A stretch of 64,000 bases of DNA, from positions 1 to 64,000 of the forward strand of contig NZ_BTCK01000032.1 in assembly GCF_033239625.1 (NCBI RefSeq). Reading direction: 5' to 3'. Positions within the stretch are counted from its first letter, which is position 1; the number at the start of each line of letters is the position of its first letter. Made by a program: the position numbers and the translations under genes. The DNA comes from Paenibacillus_T sp033239625. GTDB taxonomy: Bacteria > Bacillota > Bacilli > Paenibacillales > Paenibacillaceae. Below are positions 1 through 7,470 of this stretch, piece by piece. The notes beneath the pieces are model-generated. The model searched no databases and was not told the origin of the DNA. It saw only the letters and a list, made by a program, of their open reading frames with translations.

Positions 1-54
1 AGCGCCAATGGTACTTGGACCGCAGGGTCCTGGGAGAGTAGGAAGACGCCAAGC
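1..54 (+). rRNA. rrf: 5S ribosomal RNA, 3' end only
   Basis: The first ~54 bases match the conserved 3' third of bacterial 5S rRNA: a GGTACTTGGACCGCAGGGTC helix, the GGGAGAGTAGGA stretch and a terminal GCCAAGC. The 5' part lies outside the window. A terminator follows within 10 bases, so this is the end of an rrn operon. The exact mature 3' end is uncertain by a few bases. Confidence 0.9.
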
Positions 55-61
55 ACGAATT

Positions 62-91
62 AATCCATGTCTTTATGACATGGATTTTTTT
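62..91 (+). terminator. rrn operon terminator
   Basis: A perfect 10-bp inverted repeat (AATCCATGTC / GACATGGATT) with a 5-nt loop is followed by a run of T, immediately after the 5S rRNA. Confidence 0.88.
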
Positions 92-263
92 GTTGTTTAC
101 GGAACGAATAGAAGATGTCAATAGAGGTCGATCAGCACCGAGAAGGCTGAACTAAGCTTCGTGATCATCGACCGTTGATGATTGTCTTTACATGGGGTGG
201 ATTTTTGGTGTAAGTTTAGACAATCACTCAAGCTGGCAAGGATGCCAAAGGAGGTTGATTATC

Positions 264-1448
264 TTGAACATACGCAATATTACGGAGACTCATTACGAGG
301 AGAGCCTTAACTTATCCTCTTTCGCATTTCAGATGGTCTATTCGGATGAGGAACGTGCTGTACGTCGTTCTCAATTCCGGTCGGAAGAGAAATGGGGAGC
401 ATTCGAAGACGATCAACTGATGGCGCAGTTAACGCTGCTGTCATTAACGATTTACATAAACGGTAGACCGATCCCGATGGGCGGAATAGCCGGTGTTTCC
501 ACCTGGCCAGAATATCGCAGACAGGGTCTCGTATCTAAATTGCTGCGACATTCGCTTGAAGTTATGAAACGTGATGGTCAGATCATCTCACTGCTGCATC
601 CGTTCGAGTTTGATTTTTACCGCAGATTCGGGTGGGAAATGTTCTCCGAGCAGCGTCGTTATACAATATCCTCTAACCTGCTGCCTAAACGTGTTCAGGT
701 GCCTGGCACCATTGAACGTCTTGCGCAGCCGGACACGCAGATATTGTCCACGGTTTATGAACAGTATGCACGTCGGTATAATGGAATGCTCTCACGCAAT
801 CCACAATGGTGGGAAGAGCGCATTTATCGCAGAAAGAGTGGACAAATTGCCGTATATCGCTCAGAAGCAGGGAAACCGCAAGGTTACATCATCTATGATG
901 TGAAAGAATCTAAGATGACTGTGCATGAATTGGTCTGTCTGAACGAGACGGCGAGGCAAAGCCTGTGGACATTCATTGCCAACCATGACTCGATGGCGAA
1001 AGAAGTAACAACGATTGCGCCGTTGGATGATGATTTGATATCCACAGTGGATAACCCGCGAATCAAACATGAGATAATCCCTTACTTCATGGCACGTATT
1101 GTGGATATTGAAGGTTTTGTCGCAAACTATCCGTTTGCATCCACAGAAGCTGTGCATGAGCTGTGTATTCAAGTGGAAGACCCTCATGCAATTTGGAATA
1201 ACGGAGTTTTCAAGCTGCGTGTCGACGAGCAGGGGAATGGCATTGTGGATAAGGTGTGTGAAGTGAACGCTGAGGAACAAACGAATGTGCTCAGCTGTGA
1301 CATCCAGACGCTAACCTGTATGATGATGGGCTATCGCAGACCGGAACGACTCATGCAATTGCAGAAGCTGCTGGGAAGCAAAGAAGCTGTTAAGGCGCTT
1401 GATCGGTTGATTCCGCAGATGCCGACATTCCTATATGATTTCTTCTAA
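264..1448 (+). CDS. Eis-like GNAT N-acetyltransferase
   Basis: This 394-aa protein resembles the Eis/enhanced-intracellular-survival family: an N-terminal GNAT domain, a second GNAT-like middle region and a C-terminal SCP2-like domain. Visible GNAT features are the beta-strand plus acetyl-CoA loop around GGIAGVSTWPEYRRQGLVSKLL and the following HPFEFDFYRRFGWE segment. The family transfers acetyl groups to amines (aminoglycosides, polyamines, protein lysines), but the substrate here cannot be told from sequence. I chose the TTG at 264 because AAAGGAGG (247-254) sits 9 nt upstream; the in-frame start at 192 lacks a ribosome site and adds 24 non-conserved residues. The gene stands alone between the rrn end and the ctsR operon and has its own terminator. 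Confidence 0.8.
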   Translation: MNIRNITETHYEESLNLSSFAFQMVYSDEERAVRRSQFRSEEKWGAFEDDQLMAQLTLLSLTIYINGRPIPMGGIAGVSTWPEYRRQGLVSKLLRHSLEVMKRDGQIISLLHPFEFDFYRRFGWEMFSEQRRYTISSNLLPKRVQVPGTIERLAQPDTQILSTVYEQYARRYNGMLSRNPQWWEERIYRRKSGQIAVYRSEAGKPQGYIIYDVKESKMTVHELVCLNETARQSLWTFIANHDSMAKEVTTIAPLDDDLISTVDNPRIKHEIIPYFMARIVDIEGFVANYPFASTEAVHELCIQVEDPHAIWNNGVFKLRVDEQGNGIVDKVCEVNAEEQTNVLSCDIQTLTCMMMGYRRPERLMQLQKLLGSKEAVKALDRLIPQMPTFLYDFF

Positions 1449-1460
1449 ACAATCAGTAAT

Positions 1461-1496
1461 AAAGCCTCCAACCTACTACGGGATCGGGGGCTTTCG
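1461..1496 (+). terminator. terminator of the Eis-like gene
   Basis: AAAGCCTCC and GGGGGCTTT form a stem 12 nt after the stop codon, with a modest T-rich tail. Confidence 0.7.
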
Positions 1497-1783
1497 TTGT
1501 ATGTCCAGCAGCGGTTCAGATAAATGCGATTGGATACGGCTCTCATTGTAAGCTAGTTCGACGACTTACATTTGGAGAGGATCACAAATCTAATCTAGCA
1601 ATCATCTTTTGTTTCTATAGATCAAAGAATGGTTGAAGAAATGTCCGAGGAGACGGCGGCACGTTTGTTCCATTTCCATCAGTCAGTAGAGGTATAAAGA
1701 AAGCAGCGTCTCACCAATAATAGTAGGTGCGAAAGCTTGTTTCGTAGTTTTTACAATGTTCTGAAAATTTGTGTCGACCTGTA
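1497..1783. other. intergenic region before the ctsR promoter
   Basis: Nothing coding is recognisable here: open frames are short, without ribosome sites, and show no family resemblance. No tRNA or riboswitch core was seen. It probably holds only upstream promoter DNA. Confidence 0.5.
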
Positions 1784-1811
1784 TTGACCTTCGAACTGAA
1801 ATGCGTATAAT
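1784..1811 (+). promoter_or_regulatory. sigma-A promoter of the ctsR operon
   Basis: TTGACC (1784-1789) and a perfect TATAAT (1806-1811) are separated by 16 bp. The CtsR box begins 9 bp downstream of the -10, so a bound repressor would cover the transcription start. Confidence 0.85.
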
Positions 1812-1819
1812 GAAATTAA

Positions 1820-1836
1820 GGTCAAAGAAAGTCAAA
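1820..1836 (+). promoter_or_regulatory. CtsR operator (heptad direct repeat)
   Basis: GGTCAAA-GAA-AGTCAAA matches the known CtsR heptad repeat (A/GGTCAAA, 3-nt spacer, A/GGTCAAA) exactly. Its position over the start site of ctsR indicates autorepression, relieved by heat or by McsB/ClpCP-driven removal of CtsR. A third TCAA-like half follows directly. Confidence 0.92.
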
Positions 1837-1961
1837 GTCAACGACGTCGGTTCGCAGCCCATGCCGCTGACGAGACCCCGCTGCTTAAGCAGCGAATGAA
1901 TTGAGGCAATACGCAAGTCAACAGACATCTTAGCAAGGCGCATCATGAGGGAGGTTGGTGC

Positions 1962-2423
1962 ATGCGTAATATTTCCGATCTCATTGAACAGTATTTGAAA
2001 CAGCTGCTTCAGGAAAGCACCGAAGGTGCGGTCGAAATTCAACGCAATGATCTGGCCGACCGTTTCTCTTGTGTTCCTTCGCAGATCAATTACGTCATCA
2101 GCACACGCTTTACTTTAGAGAAAGGGTATGTGGTCGAGAGCAAGCGAGGAGGCGGCGGATATATTCGTATCCAGCGTGCTGAATTGCCAGCGCTAAAGAC
2201 GATTACACTGTATCTAAGTGAAGTTATTGGTCATCAGATCGATCAGAATGCCGCAGAAGGCTTGATTTATCAGCTGGAGGAAGCCCGTCATATTACAAGG
2301 CGAGAAGCGAATTTGCTGAAGGCAGCAATGTCGCGCGATACGCTGGCGTTGAAGCTCCCGCTGCGTGATGAAGTACGGGCGCGGTTAATGAAGGCGATGC
2401 TGATTTCCTTGTTAGCGAAGTAA
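1962..2423 (+). CDS. ctsR: CtsR, class III heat-shock repressor
   Basis: This is the 153-aa winged-helix repressor of clp genes. The N-terminus MRNISDLIEQYLKQLL and the DNA-binding segment with FSCVPSQINYVISTRF and the glycine-rich wing SKRGGGGYIRI (near residue 65) are diagnostic. The C-terminal part is the dimerisation/McsB-responsive domain. Length matches the family (about 150-155 aa). The ATG start follows GGGAGG at a good distance. It is the first gene of ctsR-mcsA-mcsB-clpC, and its own operator lies at 1820-1836. Confidence 0.97.
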   Translation: MRNISDLIEQYLKQLLQESTEGAVEIQRNDLADRFSCVPSQINYVISTRFTLEKGYVVESKRGGGGYIRIQRAELPALKTITLYLSEVIGHQIDQNAAEGLIYQLEEARHITRREANLLKAAMSRDTLALKLPLRDEVRARLMKAMLISLLAK

Positions 2424-2481
2424 GGATCGCATTGGGCGCAAGTAGTCATGGTGCTTAGTTCGGCGAAGGAGGGATGGCGGC

Positions 2482-2991
2482 TTGGTTTGTCAGGAATGCG
2501 GCAAGAAGCCGGCTACGCTTCATTTTCAGAAAATCGTGAATGGAGAGAAGACCGAGATTCATATATGTGAATCGTGCGCTCGCGAGAAGAGCGAAGGGAT
2601 TCCGGGCTCCTCGAATGGATTTTCCATTCACAGCCTGCTGTCTGGACTGCTTGATTTCGAGCGGGCAGGTCAAGGGGCGAAACAGGAAACGGTACGCTGC
2701 GATGAGTGCGGGCTAACCTATGCACAGTTCAGCAAGATTGGCCGTTTCGGCTGCAGCAACTGCTACCGCAGCTTTGAGAACAAGCTTGATCCACTGTTCA
2801 AGCGGGTACATGGCAATACGGTGCATGTCGGCAAAATCCCGAAGCGGTCTGGCGGCATCATTCAGACTCGCAGAGAGATCGAGCAGCTGCGGCGTGAACT
2901 GGTGACACGTATCGATAGTGAGGAATTCGAAGCGGCAGCGCAGCTCCGCGATCGGATTCGCGAGCTGGAGCGAAGAGCGGAAGGGCTTTAA
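2482..2991 (+). CDS. mcsA: McsA, zinc-finger activator of McsB
   Basis: McsA (169 aa) binds metal and activates the arginine kinase McsB, which marks CtsR and misfolded proteins for ClpCP. Four CxxC pairs are present (Cys3/6, 29/32, 73/76, 91/94). A C-terminal UVR motif (roughly residues 130-165, EEFEAAAQLRDRIRELE) is typical. The start is TTG at 2482, 7 nt after AAGGAGGG; the nearby ATG at 2474 is out of frame. It sits in the canonical position between ctsR and mcsB. Confidence 0.96.
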   Translation: MVCQECGKKPATLHFQKIVNGEKTEIHICESCAREKSEGIPGSSNGFSIHSLLSGLLDFERAGQGAKQETVRCDECGLTYAQFSKIGRFGCSNCYRSFENKLDPLFKRVHGNTVHVGKIPKRSGGIIQTRREIEQLRRELVTRIDSEEFEAAAQLRDRIRELERRAEGL

Positions 2992-3008
2992 GCGCGAAGG
3001 GAGGATTA

Positions 3009-4100
3009 TTGACTTTGTCCAAGAGACGTTTTGCCGAGCATCCGCTCAGCGATTGGATGAAAGGAAAGGGTCCCGAATCGGATATCGTCATCAGCAGTCG
3101 AATCCGAGTTGCGCGCAATTTGCGTTCGTACCCGTTCCCAATGCTGGCGACGAATCAACAGTCGCTTGAGGTAATGAACCGCTTGTCGGGTGTTGCCTTA
3201 CAAGGGAAGCTGAGCGGCATCGGCCATTTCGATATATACAAACTAAGCGAGCTTACCGAGCTTGAGCGGCGGGTTCTGGTGGAGAAGCATCTCATCAGTC
3301 CGAATCTTGCCAATGAATCACGCAACGGAGCGCTTGCGTTGAACGAAGAAGAATCAATCAGCATCATGATTAACGAAGAAGACCATTTGCGCATCCAATG
3401 TCTATATCCGGGTTTCCAAATCCGTGAAGCATGGCAGTTGGCAAGCCGCATTGACGATATTTTCGAAGCGGAAGCGGATTACGCTTTCGACGAACGAAGA
3501 GGATTTCTAACAAGCTGTCCTACGAATGTAGGAACCGGCATTCGAGCATCGGTCATGATGCATTTGCCGGCACTGGTGCTGACTCAGCAGATCAATCGTA
3601 TCCTGTCCGCAGTGGCACAGGTTGGTCTCGCCGTTAGGGGAATATATGGCGAAGGCAGCGAGTCGACCGGCAATCTGTTTCAAATTTCGAATCAAATTAC
3701 GCTCGGGCAGTCGGAGACTGAAATCATCGACAACCTGTACAGCGTAGCTCAGCAAATCATTGAACATGAGAAGGCGGCCCGCAAACGGCTTGTCGCCGAG
3801 AATCCGATTCGAATCGAGGATCGTGTCAACCGCTCATACGGCGTGTTGTCGCATGCAGCGATTATGGATTCGAAGGAAGCGGCGCAGCGGCTGTCCGACA
3901 TACGGCTCGGCATTGATCTGGGGATGATCAACGGGGTATCGACACAAGCGATGAATGAACTGCTTGTTATGACGCAGCCGGGTTTTCTGCAGCAGGTGTT
4001 CAATGAGGCGCTCAGTCCGGAGGCTAGGGATATCCGGCGGGCAGAACTGATTCGAAATCAAATTTCGCAGCACAACAATCATGGGGGTGTATCGCAATGA
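3009..4100 (+). CDS. mcsB: McsB, protein arginine kinase
   Basis: McsB (363 aa) is a bacterial homologue of phosphagen kinases. It phosphorylates arginine residues so that the ClpC N-domain can recognise them. The SSRIRVARN, NEEDHLRIQ and CPTNVGTGIRASV motifs are intact, including the active-site-loop Cys. Two TTG starts are possible: 3009 (4 nt after AAGGGAGG) and 3015 (10 nt after). The first is used here, but the second is equally plausible. The stop overlaps the clpC start (ATGATG), suggesting translational coupling. Confidence 0.96.
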   Translation: MTLSKRRFAEHPLSDWMKGKGPESDIVISSRIRVARNLRSYPFPMLATNQQSLEVMNRLSGVALQGKLSGIGHFDIYKLSELTELERRVLVEKHLISPNLANESRNGALALNEEESISIMINEEDHLRIQCLYPGFQIREAWQLASRIDDIFEAEADYAFDERRGFLTSCPTNVGTGIRASVMMHLPALVLTQQINRILSAVAQVGLAVRGIYGEGSESTGNLFQISNQITLGQSETEIIDNLYSVAQQIIEHEKAARKRLVAENPIRIEDRVNRSYGVLSHAAIMDSKEAAQRLSDIRLGIDLGMINGVSTQAMNELLVMTQPGFLQQVFNEALSPEARDIRRAELIRNQISQHNNHGGVSQ

Positions 4101-6565
4101 TGTTCGGAAGATTCACGGAACGTGCGCAGAAGGTGCTGGCACTGGCTCAAGAGGAAGCCGTTAGACTTGGTCACAACAATATCGGGACGGAGCATATTCT
4201 GCTTGGTCTGATTCGCGAGGGCGAAGGCATCGCAGCGAAAGCACTTATCGGCCTTGGCCTTGGACTCGAGAAAATTCAAGATGAAGTCGAAGCGCTCATC
4301 GGCCGCGGTCAAGAGCAGCCTTCGAACATTGCATATACGCCGCGAGCGAAGAAAGTCATTGAGTTGTCGATGGATGAGGCGAGAAAGCTCGGCCACACGT
4401 ACGTTGGAACAGAGCACATTCTGCTTGGTCTTATCCGCGAAGGTGAAGGCGTCGCAGCACGTGTACTGAACAACCTCGGCATCAGCTTGAACAAAGCGCG
4501 CCAGCAGGTGCTTCAATTGCTCGGCAGCAGCGAAGCGGTATCGAGCAGCCACGGTGCGCCATCCAACGTAAGCACACCAACGCTTGATGGACTCGCACGT
4601 GACCTGACGGCTTTCGCACGCGAAGGCAATCTCGATCCGGTCATTGGACGCAGCAAAGAAATCGAGCGGGTTATCCAAGTACTTAGCCGCCGGACGAAGA
4701 ACAATCCGGTTCTGATCGGTGAGCCGGGCGTTGGTAAGACGGCCATCGCAGAAGGCCTCGCACAGAAAATTATTGCAGGCGAAATTCCGGAGACGCTGCG
4801 CGACAAACGCGTTATGACGCTCGATATGGGCTCTGTCGTTGCAGGTACCAAGTACCGCGGCGAGTTCGAGGATCGTCTGAAAAAAATCATGGACGAAATC
4901 CGTCAAGCGAACAACATCATCCTGTTCATCGACGAGCTGCATACGCTCATCGGCGCAGGCGGCGCGGAAGGCGCAATCGATGCTTCGAACATCCTTAAGC
5001 CTTCGCTGGCTCGCGGCGAGCTGCAGTGCATCGGTGCAACGACGTTGGATGAATATCGCAAATATATCGAGAAAGACGCTGCGCTGGAGCGCCGCTTCCA
5101 ACCGATCACGGTGGATCAACCGACGCCTGAAGAAGCGATTCAAATTCTCCACGGTCTGCGCGACCGTTACGAAGCGCATCACCGCGTCAAAATTACGGAT
5201 GAAGCGATCGAGCAAGCCGTTAAGCTCTCCGACCGTTACATCACGGACCGCTTCCTGCCGGATAAAGCGATTGACCTGATCGATGAGGCATCGTCCAAAG
5301 TACGCCTCAAAACGTATACGGTACCGCCAAACCTGAAACAGCTGGAGAACCGTCTGGAGGATATCCGCAAGGAGAAGGATTCCGCGGTTCAATCGCAGGA
5401 GTTCGAGAAGGCGGCGGCGCTGCGAGATACGGAACAGAAGCTGCGCGAAGAGCTTGACGTAACACGCAATCAGTGGAAAGAAAAGCAAGGACGCACGGAT
5501 TCCGAAGTTACGCCTGAGGATATCGCGCAGGTCGTCGCAAGCTGGACCGGCATTCCGGTCAGCAAGCTCGCTGAGGAAGAAACGCAGCGCCTGTTGAAGA
5601 TGGAAGATATTCTGCATGATCGCGTAATCGGTCAGACAGACGCTGTCAAAGCGGTATCGAGAGCGATCCGCCGCGCACGCGCTGGTCTGAAAGATCCGAA
5701 GCGTCCGATCGGCTCATTCATCTTCCTCGGCCCTACGGGTGTCGGTAAGACAGAGCTTGCGCGCGCGCTTGCTGAATCGATGTTCGGCGATGAGAATGCA
5801 GTTATCCGCATCGATATGTCTGAATACATGGAGAAGCACTCGACCTCGCGTCTCGTCGGAGCCCCTCCAGGGTATGTCGGCTACGAAGAAGGCGGTCAGC
5901 TGACGGAGAAAGTACGTCGCAAACCATATTCGGTTGTGCTGCTCGATGAGATCGAGAAAGCACATCCGGAGGTATTCAACATCCTGCTCCAAGTGCTGGA
6001 GGATGGACGCCTCACGGACTCGAAAGGCCGTGTCGTAGACTTCCGCAATACGCTGATCATCATGACGTCGAACGTTGGCGCCGATCAGATCAAACGGAAT
6101 TCGACGCTTGGCTTCACGGCAGTGCAGGATGCAAGCCGCGAGTTCAACCAAATGAGAGAGAAAGTGCTGGCAGAGCTCAAGAAGAGCTTCCGTCCAGAGT
6201 TCCTCAACCGGATCGACGAAACGATCGTGTTCCACTCGCTCGAGCAGGAGCATATCGCGGAGATCGTTACGCTCATGTCGGATGAGCTGCGCAAGCGTCT
6301 GAGAGAGCAAGAGGTTGATTTCATTCTGACGGATGCAGCGAAGACATTCCTGGCGAAAGAAGGCTTCGATCCGCAGTATGGTGCTCGTCCGCTCCGTCGC
6401 GCGATTCAGAAGCATATCGAGGACCGTCTGTCCGAGGACCTGCTGATGGGCACCATTACGAAGGGCGACTCGCTCATCATAGATGAGAAGGATGGCGCGC
6501 TTGTCGTAACCCGTTCAAGCAAAGAGCCGGAGTCGGTGGATAACCCAGAACCGGCGAATAAGTAA
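4097..6565 (+). CDS. clpC: ClpC, AAA+ unfoldase
   Basis: ClpC (822 aa) is a Hsp100 ATPase that unfolds substrates for the ClpP protease. Two Clp-N repeats (about residues 1-145) provide the phosphoarginine-binding domain. The first AAA module has Walker A GEPGVGKT at 208-215. A UVR-containing middle region (around 425-460) is the McsA/MecA-binding type. The second AAA module has GPTGVGKT at 545-552 and is followed by the C-terminal D2-small domain. Start MMFGRFTERAQK is identical in style to Bacillus ClpC. It ends the CtsR operon; a strong terminator follows. Confidence 0.98.
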   Translation: MMFGRFTERAQKVLALAQEEAVRLGHNNIGTEHILLGLIREGEGIAAKALIGLGLGLEKIQDEVEALIGRGQEQPSNIAYTPRAKKVIELSMDEARKLGHTYVGTEHILLGLIREGEGVAARVLNNLGISLNKARQQVLQLLGSSEAVSSSHGAPSNVSTPTLDGLARDLTAFAREGNLDPVIGRSKEIERVIQVLSRRTKNNPVLIGEPGVGKTAIAEGLAQKIIAGEIPETLRDKRVMTLDMGSVVAGTKYRGEFEDRLKKIMDEIRQANNIILFIDELHTLIGAGGAEGAIDASNILKPSLARGELQCIGATTLDEYRKYIEKDAALERRFQPITVDQPTPEEAIQILHGLRDRYEAHHRVKITDEAIEQAVKLSDRYITDRFLPDKAIDLIDEASSKVRLKTYTVPPNLKQLENRLEDIRKEKDSAVQSQEFEKAAALRDTEQKLREELDVTRNQWKEKQGRTDSEVTPEDIAQVVASWTGIPVSKLAEEETQRLLKMEDILHDRVIGQTDAVKAVSRAIRRARAGLKDPKRPIGSFIFLGPTGVGKTELARALAESMFGDENAVIRIDMSEYMEKHSTSRLVGAPPGYVGYEEGGQLTEKVRRKPYSVVLLDEIEKAHPEVFNILLQVLEDGRLTDSKGRVVDFRNTLIIMTSNVGADQIKRNSTLGFTAVQDASREFNQMREKVLAELKKSFRPEFLNRIDETIVFHSLEQEHIAEIVTLMSDELRKRLREQEVDFILTDAAKTFLAKEGFDPQYGARPLRRAIQKHIEDRLSEDLLMGTITKGDSLIIDEKDGALVVTRSSKEPESVDNPEPANK

Positions 6566-6584
6566 TGGACTTTCGAGATAAAAG

Positions 6585-6622
6585 AAGACACTGTGTGGCT
6601 GGCGCTGCACAGTGTCTTTTTT
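6585..6622 (+). terminator. ctsR-clpC operon terminator
   Basis: AAGACACTGTG and CACAGTGTCTT form an 11-bp stem followed by six T, 20 nt after clpC. Confidence 0.92.
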
Positions 6623-6668
6623 GTTAGAATAGTGATATAGGTCAATTCGAGAAGGAGTGGTGTTATCG

Positions 6669-7217
6669 ATGAACGATTCATATAATCTGCAATATCCGAT
6701 TGGGAAGTTTGCGGTAGAGGGGCCAGTTCATGAGGAACAAAGAACAGCATGGATAGGTGAAATCGAACGGCTTCCAGAGGAACTATCGGCAGCAGTGGCA
6801 GGGTTAAGCGAAGAGCAGCTGGAGACGCCTTATCGAGACGGAGGATGGACGATTCGTCAGGTGGTGCATCATTTGGCGGACAGTCATATGAACTCCTATA
6901 TGCGGTTCAAGCTTGCGGCGACCGAAGAGCTTCCGACGATCAAGCCGTATTACGAAGACCGATGGGCAGAGTTGGCGGATGGCGCTCATGCACCGATTGA
7001 GTTATCGTTGCAGCTGCTGAAGTCGCTGCATACGCGTTGGGTTTATTTTATCAAAAGCCTTCGTCCCGAACAGTTCGATCGTGCTTTCGTTCATCCGGAG
7101 CATGGTCGTGCGATGACGTTAAATGATGCGCTGGGGATGTATGCATGGCACGGCAGGCATCATGTTGCTCACATCGCGGGACTTCGAGAACGGAAGGGCT
7201 GGCAGCGCGAAGCTTGA
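6669..7217 (+). CDS. bstA: BstA/YfiT-like bacillithiol S-transferase (DinB fold)
   Basis: This 182-aa protein has the YfiT-type start (NLQYPIGKF) of the DinB/BstA four-helix metalloenzymes. The metal ligands are visible as VVHHLADSH in the second helix and WHGRHHVAHI near the C-terminus. Characterised B. subtilis BstA (YfiT) transfers bacillithiol to electrophiles such as monochlorobimane or fosfomycin-like compounds, with Zn bound by three His. I start at ATG 6669; GAAGGAG lies 11 nt upstream, and a GTG at 6657 within that motif is less likely. It is monocistronic, with its own terminator. Substrate is inferred from the family only. Confidence 0.85.
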   Translation: MNDSYNLQYPIGKFAVEGPVHEEQRTAWIGEIERLPEELSAAVAGLSEEQLETPYRDGGWTIRQVVHHLADSHMNSYMRFKLAATEELPTIKPYYEDRWAELADGAHAPIELSLQLLKSLHTRWVYFIKSLRPEQFDRAFVHPEHGRAMTLNDALGMYAWHGRHHVAHIAGLRERKGWQREA

Positions 7218-7220
7218 GAA

Positions 7221-7268
7221 AAAGGCTCTGAAACGGGAGATATAATTCTTTCGTTGCAGAGCCTTTTG
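7221..7268 (+). terminator. bstA terminator
   Basis: AAAGGCTCTG and CAGAGCCTTTT form a 10-bp stem ending in T residues, 4 nt after the stop. Confidence 0.85.
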
Positions 7269-7273
7269 TGCTA

Positions 7274-7302
7274 TTGACAGATATGGAAATGAATACTATG
7301 AT
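7274..7302 (+). promoter_or_regulatory. sigma-A promoter of the sulfonate transporter cluster
   Basis: A consensus TTGACA (7274-7279), a 17-bp spacer and TATGAT (7297-7302) make this one of the best promoters in the window. Such a strong promoter next to an operator-like box suggests control by repression. Confidence 0.82.
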
Positions 7303-7303
7303 A

Positions 7304-7329
7304 TTAAACATAGTAAATGCATAGGAATT
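7304..7329 (+). promoter_or_regulatory. candidate CymR operator
   Basis: The box begins TTAAA and ends ATAGGAATT, matching the ATWGGAATT half and upstream TAA of the B. subtilis CymR motif as I recall it. It overlaps the predicted transcription start, the expected place for a repressor. CymR represses sulfur-acquisition genes when cysteine is plentiful. Assignment is by eye. Confidence 0.5.
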
Positions 7330-7416
7330 GTTGTATTAACTAGTCCGACAGGGCTGGAATACGCCGACCAGATCACTGGAGGCCTTTACGACGGAATTCA
7401 TTCCGAGTAAAGGTCT
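7330..7416 (+). ncRNA. structured 5' leader, possible riboswitch/attenuator of unknown class
   Basis: Between promoter and first gene lies about 50 nt of structured-looking sequence followed by a strong terminator hairpin (7380-7416). The upstream part contains CCAG-ATCA-CTGG (7369-7380 approximately), and an alternative pairing GGCTGG with CCAG, so mutually exclusive folds are possible. It matches no SAM, T-box, THI, guanidine or FMN core that I know. The arrangement suggests transcription attenuation. Confidence 0.45.
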
Positions 7417-7420
7417 TTTG
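7380..7420 (+). terminator. leader terminator upstream of the binding-protein gene
   Basis: AGGCCTTTAC and GTAAAGGTCT form a 10-bp stem, with an inner GGAAT/ATTCC pairing and TTTT after it. It lies between promoter and coding sequence, so it must be read through or antiterminated. Confidence 0.8.
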
Positions 7421-7470
7421 TGCTTTGCGGAGGCGGAGGAGAGATAAAGAGTGGAGAGGACGTGTTTCAA

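Noticed and set aside
4079..5617. 512-codon open frame antisense to clpC
   Set aside because: Shadow frame without start signals or recognisable domains.
7330..7416. SAM (S-box), T-box or guanidine riboswitch
   Set aside because: None of their conserved cores (S-box GATGAAA-type, TGGNACCGCG, ykkC ACGR elements) is present before the terminator.
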